64,000 nt of DNA from the NCBI GenBank assembly GCA_051155755.1, contig DAXETY010000116.1:6214-70213 (forward strand), written 5' to 3'. Source of the stretch: DAXETY01 sp051155755. Lineage in GTDB: Bacteria > Desulfobacterota > Desulfobacteria > Desulfobacterales > SG8-13. The translations under genes were made by a program, and so were the position numbers. The notes under the pieces were generated by a model. It searched no databases. It was not told the DNA's origin and was given only the letters and a program-made list of their open reading frames with translations. Positions 57,479 through 64,000 of the stretch are shown one piece after another; position 1 is the stretch's first letter; each line of letters starts with the position of its first letter.

Positions 57479-59509
57479 TTAACCCGCTTCCATGGCCCGT
57501 CTGCTATCCATGTCCACCAGGATTCGCTCTCTGGCTTTGTGAATGCCGAGCGCTTCCCGTTTTTTGTCGATGTGGGCGATCATCTTGCGGGCATGCTGGA
57601 TGGGATCGACTTCCAGGTCCCACATGCCGCCGTACATCTTTTCGAATTCCTCGAACAGATATTTCTGAAACACCGGCGCTCCGGAAACCGGCAGCGTCAC
57701 GCCGAAAACCGTGTAAACCCCCGAGGCGACGAAATAGTGACCGATGCTGATGGCCTTTTCGCTCATCCATTCCGGCGCACTGCCGGCAGCCGGCAGTTCG
57801 CTGATGTCGTTGCCCAGGCCTCCGGCCTTGACCACCTCGGCCGCCGCCAGCAGGATGCGGCTGTTGTCCACGCAGGAGCCCAGGTGCAACACCGGGGGGA
57901 TGCCGACGGTTTCACAAACTTCGGCCAACCCGGGACCGCAGTACACCTTGGCGGACTCGGGCGTAAGCAGCCCCTCCATGGCACAGGCAATGGCATTGCA
58001 GCCCGTGGTCAGAACGATCACGTCGTTCTTGATGAGTTCCTTGACCACCTGCACGTGACCGTCGTTGTGCCGCGTGCGGGCGTTATTGCAGCCCACCACG
58101 CCGCCGATCCCTCGAATCCGACCGTTGATGATGTTGTCGTTCAACGTGAAGTAATCGCCGCGGAACGTCCCGCCGAGATGATACTGGACGGATTCCACAC
58201 CGAAGCCCGCGACGATGGGCGATTTCTGCTTCGGGATCATCACCTCGGCGCCGCGGTTTTCGAAATTGTCGACGGCCATCTTCACGATTTTTTCGGCGTC
58301 TTGCAGCGCATAATGCTCGTCGAACTCGATGTGGATAACATTGTCCTGCTCCATCTTGGCGATGGGGTGGGTGGTAATCAGCTTGGTGTGGAAGCATTTG
58401 GCCACGTTGGCCAGATTCTGGAAAATGCACTGGATGTCGACCACCATCGCATCGCAGGCCCCGGTGATGATGGCCAGTTCCTGCTGCAGAAAAGTCCCGC
58501 ACAGCGGCACGGCGTGGCGCTGCAGGATTTCGTTGGCCGTGCAGCAGATGCCGGAGAGCTGAATGCCCTTGGCACCTTTGGAACGCGCATATTCCTGCAT
58601 CTCGGGTTTGCCGGCCACCGCCACGATCATTTCCGACAGCACCGGTTCGTGACCGTGAATGACGATATTGACCATGTCTTCTTTCATGACGCCCAGGTTG
58701 GCCTCGGAAGCCAGGGGATACGGCGTGCCGAACAGGATATCCTGCAGTTCGGTGGCCAGCATGGAGCCGCCCCAGCCATCGGCGATCGCCGCACGGGTGC
58801 CCTGCTTCATCAAATTGCGGTAGTCCTGGTCCACCCCGATGTGCGTCCGATGCATGATTTCCACGATTTCCCGGTCGATGTTGCGCGGCAGCACGCCCTG
58901 TTTTTCCCAGATCGCGTAACGGGCCTTGGGCGCCCGCTCGGTGAACAGCACGTGCCCGTGGCTCTTGCCCCACTCGTTCAGGGCCGTCTCCCCGACTTCC
59001 ACGGCGACTTCGTCCAGATCGCGGTCGAGGGTTTCCCCGTCGACTTCCACAGTGGTGGGAACGCCCAGGAATGCGGCCACCTCGATGAGTTTGAGCTGGT
59101 CCTTGATCCGGTAAGCATCGGTGTCTTTGCGGGCCGCGCTGAGAAACACCTCGGCCACGGAGCGGCCGTGATCGGAATGGGCGGCGGCGCCCCCGGCAAT
59201 CATGCGGATGAAGTTACGGGCCGCGATCGTATTGGGGGTGGCCCCGCAGATGCCCTTGCGGTCATCTTCGCCTTCGATGCCGGACTTGGGCAGCGGCAGA
59301 CGGCAGGGACCCATGCCGCAGTTTTTGCAGCACGTGCCTTGCGTGCCGATGTTGCAGGGTTTCATCGCCTCGGCCCGATCGAAGGCCGTGTCGATCCCCA
59401 ATGCCTGCGCCCGCTCGATCATCTGCTGGGAAGCCGGGTCGATGGTCGCCGCCACCGGGTCTGCCAGTTTCTTCGGTTTTGCCTTTGTCGTTGCTTTTTC
59501 TTCGGCCAT
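57479..59509 (-). CDS. cooS: Anaerobic Ni-carbon monoxide dehydrogenase catalytic subunit
   Basis: This is a 676-residue homodimeric-type CODH. N-terminal cluster ligands match the family: C52 and C60 (D cluster), C61, C64, C69 and C88 (B cluster), in PCNIGTQGTCCKNCGMGPCR and KGICGA. VNIVIHGHEPVLSEM has the C-cluster His; GCNNARTRHNDGHV and LHLGSCVDNSR follow. It interconverts CO and CO2. The ATG at 59509 has AAGGAGATTT upstream; a longer frame exists but has no support. No cooF, cooC or acetyl-CoA synthase subunit is adjacent, so maturation must be encoded elsewhere. A sigma-54 promoter lies 63-78 bases upstream. Confidence 0.95.
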   Translation of the reverse strand: MAEEKATTKAKPKKLADPVAATIDPASQQMIERAQALGIDTAFDRAEAMKPCNIGTQGTCCKNCGMGPCRLPLPKSGIEGEDDRKGICGATPNTIAARNFIRMIAGGAAAHSDHGRSVAEVFLSAARKDTDAYRIKDQLKLIEVAAFLGVPTTVEVDGETLDRDLDEVAVEVGETALNEWGKSHGHVLFTERAPKARYAIWEKQGVLPRNIDREIVEIMHRTHIGVDQDYRNLMKQGTRAAIADGWGGSMLATELQDILFGTPYPLASEANLGVMKEDMVNIVIHGHEPVLSEMIVAVAGKPEMQEYARSKGAKGIQLSGICCTANEILQRHAVPLCGTFLQQELAIITGACDAMVVDIQCIFQNLANVAKCFHTKLITTHPIAKMEQDNVIHIEFDEHYALQDAEKIVKMAVDNFENRGAEVMIPKQKSPIVAGFGVESVQYHLGGTFRGDYFTLNDNIINGRIRGIGGVVGCNNARTRHNDGHVQVVKELIKNDVIVLTTGCNAIACAMEGLLTPESAKVYCGPGLAEVCETVGIPPVLHLGSCVDNSRILLAAAEVVKAGGLGNDISELPAAGSAPEWMSEKAISIGHYFVASGVYTVFGVTLPVSGAPVFQKYLFEEFEKMYGGMWDLEVDPIQHARKMIAHIDKKREALGIHKARERILVDMDSRRAMEAG

Positions 59510-59571
59510 GAAATCTCCTTCCCGATCGCGTTTTTGTTTGAGTTGGCTTAAAACGGTATGGAAAAAAGCGC

Positions 59572-59587
59572 AGCAAGGAGCATGCCA
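59572..59587 (-). promoter_or_regulatory. Sigma-54 promoter of cooS
   Basis: On the minus strand TGGCAT-GCTCC-TTGCT gives the -24 (GG) and -12 (GC) elements with correct spacing; consensus is TGGCAC-N5-TTGCW. Transcription would start near 59561, about 50 bases before the cooS ATG. The palindrome at 59684-59700 lies about 100 bases upstream, a usual distance for an enhancer site. Confidence 0.75.
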
Positions 59588-59683
59588 TCGTATGGCAGCG
59601 CTCATTTTCCACAAAATCATCGCATTAGACGGGCGTTTCGCTGCGATCCGGCAAATGCAGCCGTATCATGTCCCCTCCAATAT

Positions 59684-59700
59684 CATTGCAATTTGCAATG
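59684..59700. promoter_or_regulatory. Perfect 17-bp palindrome, predicted enhancer-binding-protein site 1
   Basis: CATTGCAA-T-TTGCAATG has perfect 8-bp arms around one base. Related sequences recur at 59896-59907, 61948-61959 and 61979-61992. All lie upstream of sigma-54 promoters in this cluster, so they are the likely binding sites of the activator encoded at 60549-61916. Confidence 0.65.
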
Positions 59701-59895
59701 TTTTTGACTTCCGCCTGAATGACGGTAAGGCCAAATGTGAAAACCCGCCACCGGGCTACATACGGATCGCCTTCCATGCAGGTGTCCCGGATCAAAGTTG
59801 AGGCGGAAAGCGGATTGCTCCGAAATCGCCCGGCGGATTTCCGTTTTGCCCATTTTTAATGAATGCAAAATGCAAAGTTGTTACTTGTTATATCA

Positions 59896-59907
59896 GGCAA
59901 TTTGCAT
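59896..59907. promoter_or_regulatory. Predicted enhancer site 2 (GGCAATTTGCAT)
   Basis: TCAGGCAATTTGCAT here is identical over 15 bases (59893-59907) to the sequence at 61945-61959. It lies about 80 bases upstream of the promoter at 59983. A direct repeat AATGCAAAATGCAAAG occurs about 25 bases to its left. Confidence 0.55.
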
Positions 59908-59982
59908 GGTTTTTAGGGCATTTGATCCGGGGCTGTCCTTCCGGGAAGCTTGAATCCGGTTCCGGAGTAAGGTGGGGACCGG

Positions 59983-59998
59983 TGGCAGCAATCTTGCT
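59983..59998 (+). promoter_or_regulatory. Sigma-54 promoter of the first NifX-like gene
   Basis: TGGCAG-CAATC-TTGCT has -24 GG and -12 GC with the invariant spacing. The ATG of the NifX-like gene is 68 bases further on. Confidence 0.75.
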
Positions 59999-60065
59999 TG
60001 AACGGGAAATGCAAGCGGTTGCCATGAAACGGACTTGAACCTACCGTTTTTTCAGGGAGGTACTT

Positions 60066-60527
60066 ATGAAAATTGCAGTCAGTGCGCGCGGAAATACCCT
60101 GGACAGCGCTGTGGACGAACGGTTCGGCCGCGCCGCGGGTTTTATGATCTACGATAGCGACAGCGGCGGCAGCGAATTTCTGGACAATTCAACCCGCCAA
60201 ACGTTGTCGCAAAACGTGGGCATCCAAGCCGCCCAGGCGATCACCGCGGCCGGCACCGATGTGCTGATCACCGGACAGATGGGTCCCAAAGCGGCGCAGA
60301 TCCTGCGACGATCCGGAGTGGCCCTGTTTGCCTGCAGCACCGGCACGGTTCGCGAAGCCCTGCGGGCCTGGGAGCAAAACGCCCTGAACGAACTCGGCGA
60401 CGAAGCCGTTCAGCCCGGTCCCGGAAAGCGCGGCGGCCGGGGTATGGGCGGTGGCGGTCGGGGCCGCGGCCCGTCGGGGGGTGGCCGCGGCCTGGGGGGC
60501 GGTGGTCGCGGCGGCGGCCGCCGCTGA
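60066..60527 (+). CDS. NifX/NifB-C-type dinitrogenase iron-molybdenum cofactor domain protein, Gly/Arg-rich tail
   Basis: This is a 153-residue protein. Residues 1-105 form the NifX/VnfX/NifB-C fold: MKIAVSARGNTLDSAVDERFGRAAGFMIYD, then VGIQAAQAITAAGTDVLITGQMGPKAAQILRRSGVALFACSTGTVREAL. The remaining 35 residues are almost only Gly and Arg (GGRGMGGGGRGRG), an RGG-like tail that is unusual in this family and could bind RNA, metal or a partner. GGGAGG precedes the ATG. Members carry or protect Fe-S/metal cluster precursors. Sharing regulation with cooS suggests a role near CODH cluster handling or sensing, an inference. It is convergent with the activator gene. Confidence 0.85.
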   Translation: MKIAVSARGNTLDSAVDERFGRAAGFMIYDSDSGGSEFLDNSTRQTLSQNVGIQAAQAITAAGTDVLITGQMGPKAAQILRRSGVALFACSTGTVREALRAWEQNALNELGDEAVQPGPGKRGGRGMGGGGRGRGPSGGGRGLGGGGRGGGRR

Positions 60528-60548
60528 CATGCAAGGCAGCCGCCTGCG

Positions 60549-61916
60549 TCAGCGAGCGGTCTTCCGACTGCGCCCGTCCGTGTCGGGCACCCGAATCCGC
60601 AACGCTTTGATCTTGCGGTACAAGGTGCTGGGATCGATGCCGAGTTCGCCGGCCGCCCGCTTCCGATCCCCCTCGCAGCGCTGCAACACTTCCGTGATTA
60701 ACAGCGTTTCCATGCGTTTCAGGTTCATGGGGTTGAAACCGTCCGGGGACGACGGTGTCGGGGTTCGTAATTCGGGCGGCAGTTGATGCAATTCAATGAT
60801 GCCGCTGCGGCACATGACAAAGGCCTGTTCGATGATGTTTTCCAATTCACGGACGTTGCCCGGAAAATCGTGTTCCATCAGCCTCGTCAGGGCCTCGACC
60901 GACAGACCGGCGACATCTTTACCCTGCAGGCGATTGAACTTGGCCACGATGTGATCGACCAGCAGGGGAATATCTTCGCGTCTTTCGCGCAGCGTCGGCA
61001 GCGTCAGATGCACCACCCGGATGCGATAATACAGGTCGTCGCGAAACTTTCCCGCGCGAACCAGTCGGTCCAGGTTCTTGTTGGTGGCCGCCACCACCCG
61101 AACGTCCACCGGGGTCGGCTCAACGGCGCCCAGGGGCTCCACCGCACGGTCCTGCAAAACGCGCAGCAGGCGCACCTGCAACGCCGGTGAAATATCGCCG
61201 ATTTCATCCAGGAAAATGGTGCCGCCGTTGGCCACCACGAATCGTCCCGGTTTGTCGCGTTTGGCATCGGTGAACGCGCCGGCCTTGTGCCCGAAAAGTT
61301 CGCTCTCCAGCAGCGTGTCGGGCAGCGCGGCACAATTCACCGGTACAAACCGCTTTTTGCGCCGCGGCGAAAGGTTGTGAATCGCCCGGGCGAACAATTC
61401 CTTGCCGGTGCCGCTCGGCCCTTCGATCAACACCGTGCTGCTGCTTTCGGCCACCTGCGGCAACACCTCGAACAGCCGCATCATCGCCGGACTGCGGCCG
61501 ACGATATCTTCGAACGTGTAGCGGTTCAGCAACTGTTTCTGCAGCTGTTCGACCTGGCTGAGGTCCTGGAAGGTTTCCACCCCCCCGATCACTTCGCCGC
61601 GGTCGTTTTTCAAGATGGCCGTGGAAATGCGAATGGGCACCCGGCGTCCCTCGCGATCGATGATGTGCGCAGTGGCATTGACCACGGGTTTTCCGGTTTC
61701 AAAGGTCCGCCGCAACATGCAGTCCTGTTCGCAGATGTTGGCATGAAACACGTCGCAGCAGGCCTGTCCGATGGCCTCGGCGCGGGAAACGCGGGTGATC
61801 CGTTCGGCGGCACGATTGAACGAGCTGATCGCAAAGTCCAGTCCGACCGTGAATACGCCTTCATTGATCGAATCCAGGATGACGTCCCGCTGACGGCTTT
61901 CAATTCGGGATGGCAT
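60549..61916 (-). CDS. Sigma-54-dependent PAS-AAA+-HTH enhancer-binding protein
   Basis: This is a 455-residue regulator: PAS domain (about 8-118) with a cysteine group C53, C54, C62, C66 (CCDVFHANICEQDC) that could sense redox or hold a cluster; AAA+ domain (about 133-370) with Walker A GPSGTGKE (166-173), the sigma-54 contact loop GAFTDA (213-218; consensus GAFTGA) and Walker B GTIFLDE (232-238); Fis-type HTH near 405-445 (RKRAAGELGIDPSTLYRKIKAL). The ATG at 61916 has GGAGGA five bases upstream; the longer frame is unsupported. It sits between two NifX-like genes and beside cooS; the shared palindromes point to it as activator of all three units. Confidence 0.88.
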   Translation of the reverse strand: MPSRIESRQRDVILDSINEGVFTVGLDFAISSFNRAAERITRVSRAEAIGQACCDVFHANICEQDCMLRRTFETGKPVVNATAHIIDREGRRVPIRISTAILKNDRGEVIGGVETFQDLSQVEQLQKQLLNRYTFEDIVGRSPAMMRLFEVLPQVAESSSTVLIEGPSGTGKELFARAIHNLSPRRKKRFVPVNCAALPDTLLESELFGHKAGAFTDAKRDKPGRFVVANGGTIFLDEIGDISPALQVRLLRVLQDRAVEPLGAVEPTPVDVRVVAATNKNLDRLVRAGKFRDDLYYRIRVVHLTLPTLRERREDIPLLVDHIVAKFNRLQGKDVAGLSVEALTRLMEHDFPGNVRELENIIEQAFVMCRSGIIELHQLPPELRTPTPSSPDGFNPMNLKRMETLLITEVLQRCEGDRKRAAGELGIDPSTLYRKIKALRIRVPDTDGRSRKTAR

Positions 61917-61944
61917 AAAGTTCCTCCGGGGTGTCGGCATAGAG

Positions 61945-61992
61945 TCAGGCAATTTGCATATGTATTTATAACCTTTTATTGCAGATTGCATA
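61945..61992. promoter_or_regulatory. Predicted enhancer sites 3 and 4
   Basis: GGCAATTTGCAT (61948-61959) and ATTGCAGATTGCAT (61979-61992) repeat the TTGCAA half-site theme. They lie about 75-120 bases upstream of the sigma-54 promoter at 62067 and 29-76 bases upstream of the activator's own start, so they may serve both activation and autoregulation. Confidence 0.55.
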
Positions 61993-62066
61993 AAAAGGGT
62001 CAACACTCCATTGGTTGGATCAGACGGCCGCTGTTTCGAAGCGCCATCGCAAAGCAATCCAATCTC

Positions 62067-62082
62067 TGGCACAGTCCTTGCT
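62067..62082 (+). promoter_or_regulatory. Sigma-54 promoter of the second NifX-like gene
   Basis: TGGCAC-AGTCC-TTGCT matches the -24/-12 consensus exactly. The start codon lies only 13 bases beyond it, so the transcript would begin one to two bases before or at the ATG and be essentially leaderless. Confidence 0.75.
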
Positions 62083-62094
62083 GAAAACGAGTCC

Positions 62095-62490
62095 ATGAAA
62101 ATTGCAGTCGCATACGGAAATGGCCGCATATCCCCGGTTTTCGACACCGCCCGGGAACTGGTTCTCATCGATTTCGAAGGGGAGCAGGAACTGCAACGAA
62201 CCCGCGTGGCGGTAAGCGGTCCGGATCCATTCGACCGGGTGCGTTCGGTGAGGCGGTCCGGTGCCGGGGTGCTGCTCTGCGGGGCACTGTCGCGGGGTCT
62301 GGAAACGGCGCTGATCGGTGCCGGGGTGAAGGTCTGCAGTTTCATCCGCGGCGAGCTCGACGCGGTGGTATCCGCGTATTTGGCCGGAAGATTGGAAGAT
62401 GCCCGCTACCAGATGCCGGGCAAACCAAAACCCGCAGAAGAAAAAAACCGAAGCGCCGCAAAGATAACCGGAGAACACCGGCCTGTCTGA
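62095..62490 (+). CDS. NifX/NifB-C-type domain protein
   Basis: This is a 131-residue protein with the same fold as the one at 60066: MKIAVAYGNGRISPVFDTARELVLIDFEG, VRSVRRSGAGVLLCGALSRGLETALIGAGVKVCSFIRGELDAVVSAYLAG. The C-terminal 25 residues are Lys/Glu/Pro-rich. A Cys in VLLCGALS and one in VKVCSF are the only cysteines. The ATG is fixed by the domain start; no good ribosome binding site precedes it, which agrees with the very short leader predicted from the sigma-54 promoter. Likely a cluster carrier or sensor in the cooS regulon, by context. Confidence 0.82.
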   Translation: MKIAVAYGNGRISPVFDTARELVLIDFEGEQELQRTRVAVSGPDPFDRVRSVRRSGAGVLLCGALSRGLETALIGAGVKVCSFIRGELDAVVSAYLAGRLEDARYQMPGKPKPAEEKNRSAAKITGEHRPV

Positions 62491-62568
62491 AAAACGGCTC
62501 GACATCGTCCACGAACGCCATCGTGTTGCGGCCGCCGGCCGACAGGATCGTTCCATCGACCGCAGGCG

Positions 62569-64000
62569 CTATGCCTGCGGGCAAACGCGCACGTTAAATT
62601 CCCGGATTAATGCGTCGATGTCGTCTGCCTGGTCGAAGCTGCCGTGCCAGTAGCGGTCGTGGTCGAACCACTGCTCGTTGAGTTCCGCCACGTCGCGGCC
62701 CTGCTGTTCCACCCAGGTAAAGTACTTGAGGTTGTGCATGGCCTTGCGATCGTAGTGACCCAATTCTTTGACCCACTCGATGCCCAGCGTTTGCAACAAT
62801 TGGATATCCCGGATCGCGTCGCTGTCGGAATAGGGCCCCCGAGATGCGGCCAGCTCTTCGATTCGCGAACCATACAGCTCCATGGAGTCGGTGGCCACGG
62901 TGACCACAACGTCGTCTTCATCGAGTTCGAAATACCGGGCGAACTTGATTGCGGCAACCAGGTTGCCGACGCCCGAAATCCCCAGCAGGTCGAGCTCTCC
63001 GACCAGGACGGCCGGCACCCCCTCGGCGACAAGGGCGCGTCGGCCTTTTTCTTCGTTGAAAAGCCGCAGCAGGCGCATGGGAATTTCGTCGTCCACCGCC
63101 ACGACGACGTCGGTTTCCCGGCAGTCGTGAATCCAGGGCACGTGTTTATCGCCGATGCCCTCGATGCGGTGCTCGCCAAAACCGTTCAGCCACAGTGTCG
63201 GACATTGCAGGGCTTCGCCCACCACCAGCCGGGAACGCGGAAAACTTCGCTTCAGGTAATATCCGGCACCCAGGGTTCCCCCCGAGCCGGAGGAAGACAC
63301 GAAACCCGCGAATCGTTTTCCACCTTCCAAGTAAGGGACCAGCAATTCTTCGGCGGCCGGACCGGTGACCGCATAGTGCCACAGCGGATTTCCCAGCTCG
63401 TCGAACTGATTGAAAATCTGCAGGTCCGCGCCCGAGTGCTCCAGTTCACGACATTTGTCGAAAATTTCCTTGACGTTGGATTCGCTGCCGGGCGTTGCAA
63501 TCACCTGCCCGGCAATGCGCTGCAGCCACTCGAAACGCTCTTTCGACATGCCTTCGGGTAAGATGGCAACTGCGCTGCAGGCCAGCAGCGCCGAAATGTA
63601 AGCACCGCCGCGGCAGTAATTGCCGGTGGAGGGCCAGACCGCACTGGTTTTCTGCGGATCGAATTGGCCGGTCACCAGCCGCGGCACCAGACAACCGTAG
63701 GTGGCACCCACCTTGTGGGCACCGGTGGGAAACCAGCGCCCGCAAAGCACCACAATGGTCGCCCGGCAGCCGGTCAGCGCCGACGGCAGCACGCGGTGGT
63801 TGACACCGTCGAATTGTCCCCCGAAATCCCGGGGCTGGTTTTTCCAGGTGATCCGAAACAGGTTGGCCGGGTGCAAATCCCAGAGTCCCACTTGGCGCAG
63901 TCGGTCTCGAATCGCCGGGGGGATTGTCGCGGGGTTTCTCATCATGGCGAAGGTCGGCAGAATGATCCCTTTTTGCCGGCAGTAGGCCACGTTTTTTTCC
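62569..64000 (-). CDS. PLP-dependent fold-type II enzyme (cysteine synthase-like), 5' end outside window
   Basis: About 477 residues are visible; the frame stays open to the window edge, upstream of a possible GTG at 63990. The PLP lysine is in TGAHKVGATYG (K93 counted from that GTG). A Ser/Gly-rich phosphate loop SSSGSGGTLGAGYYLKR, STGNYCRGGAYISAL (the Asn loop) and ISGVGNLVAAIKFARYF are visible. Length exceeds ordinary cysteine synthases (about 310) and fits a less-studied group of PLP lyases annotated as cysteine synthase-like. Replacement, elimination or deamination chemistry is likely; substrate unknown. No neighbour on the same strand is visible. Confidence 0.8.
   Translation of the reverse strand, partial: EKNVAYCRQKGIILPTFAMMRNPATIPPAIRDRLRQVGLWDLHPANLFRITWKNQPRDFGGQFDGVNHRVLPSALTGCRATIVVLCGRWFPTGAHKVGATYGCLVPRLVTGQFDPQKTSAVWPSTGNYCRGGAYISALLACSAVAILPEGMSKERFEWLQRIAGQVIATPGSESNVKEIFDKCRELEHSGADLQIFNQFDELGNPLWHYAVTGPAAEELLVPYLEGGKRFAGFVSSSGSGGTLGAGYYLKRSFPRSRLVVGEALQCPTLWLNGFGEHRIEGIGDKHVPWIHDCRETDVVVAVDDEIPMRLLRLFNEEKGRRALVAEGVPAVLVGELDLLGISGVGNLVAAIKFARYFELDEDDVVVTVATDSMELYGSRIEELAASRGPYSDSDAIRDIQLLQTLGIEWVKELGHYDRKAMHNLKYFTWVEQQGRDVAELNEQWFDHDRYWHGSFDQADDIDALIREFNVRVCPQA

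Noticed and set aside
57452..59551. A 699-codon open frame on the plus strand
   Set aside because: It is antisense to cooS; its His/Asp-rich translation is typical of a reverse shadow of a GC-rich gene.

Overview
The window is a GC-rich, densely coded bacterial chromosome segment. Its gene content points to an anaerobic Desulfobacterota (deltaproteobacterial) lineage, most like the Desulfosarcina/Desulfobacteraceae group. Evidence for this: a Ni-CO dehydrogenase (CooS) next to an eight-heme cytochrome c, sigma-54 regulation, a TAXI-type solute-binding protein, an MttB-family methyltransferase, a DUF3141 protein, and a fused FAD/Fe-S hydroxyacid dehydrogenase. This assignment is inference from gene families; there is no rRNA or tRNA in the window. 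No CRISPR array, integrase or intact insertion sequence was seen. One diverged intergenic repeat family occurs three times (about 8.05, 29.6 and 56.0 kb).

Layout. 0-5.7 kb: end of a glycerophosphodiester phosphodiesterase, an FMN glutamate-synthase-domain protein with an operator-overlapped promoter and a leader terminator, a small coiled-coil protein, a stand-alone nucleotidyltransferase and EttA. 5.8-13 kb: two YceI-type periplasmic proteins, a GH84-type glycosidase, a decayed acyl-CoA ligase fragment and a TreT-like glycosyltransferase. 13-22.4 kb: FetAB-like exporter, cold-shock protein, acyltransferase, 940-residue FAD/Fe-S dehydrogenase, ExeA-like ATPase and TAXI solute-binding protein. 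23-34.5 kb: small membrane proteins, DUF3141, a lipoprotein, radical SAM protein, amino-acid-binding protein, D-threonine aldolase/D-serine dehydratase-like enzyme, DUF418-like membrane protein, nucleoside hydrolase and ribokinase.

34.5-46.5 kb is a compact catabolic locus: an RpiR/SIS regulator diverges from soxB-soxD-soxA-soxG (sarcosine oxidase/N-methylglutamate dehydrogenase type), an MttB-like methyltransferase without pyrrolysine, and a 1451-residue protein. That protein has a split class-II glutamine amidotransferase domain, a GlmS-like SIS pair with altered sugar-phosphate loops, and a further SIS-like C-terminal half. It is the least familiar object here.

46.5-56 kb: a c-di-GMP-I (GEMM) riboswitch with its own sigma-70-type promoter and terminator precedes a gene of unknown function. 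Then come a cNMP-domain-only protein, a secreted unknown, glycogen phosphorylase, a DMT transporter and a translationally coupled HIT-unknown-HAD operon.

56.3-62.5 kb looks like one sigma-54 regulon: cooS plus the octaheme cytochrome, two NifX-type small proteins, and a PAS-AAA-HTH enhancer-binding protein between them. Three -24/-12 promoters each have a TTGCAA-T-TTGCAA-type palindrome about 80-115 bp upstream. The window ends inside a PLP fold-type II enzyme.
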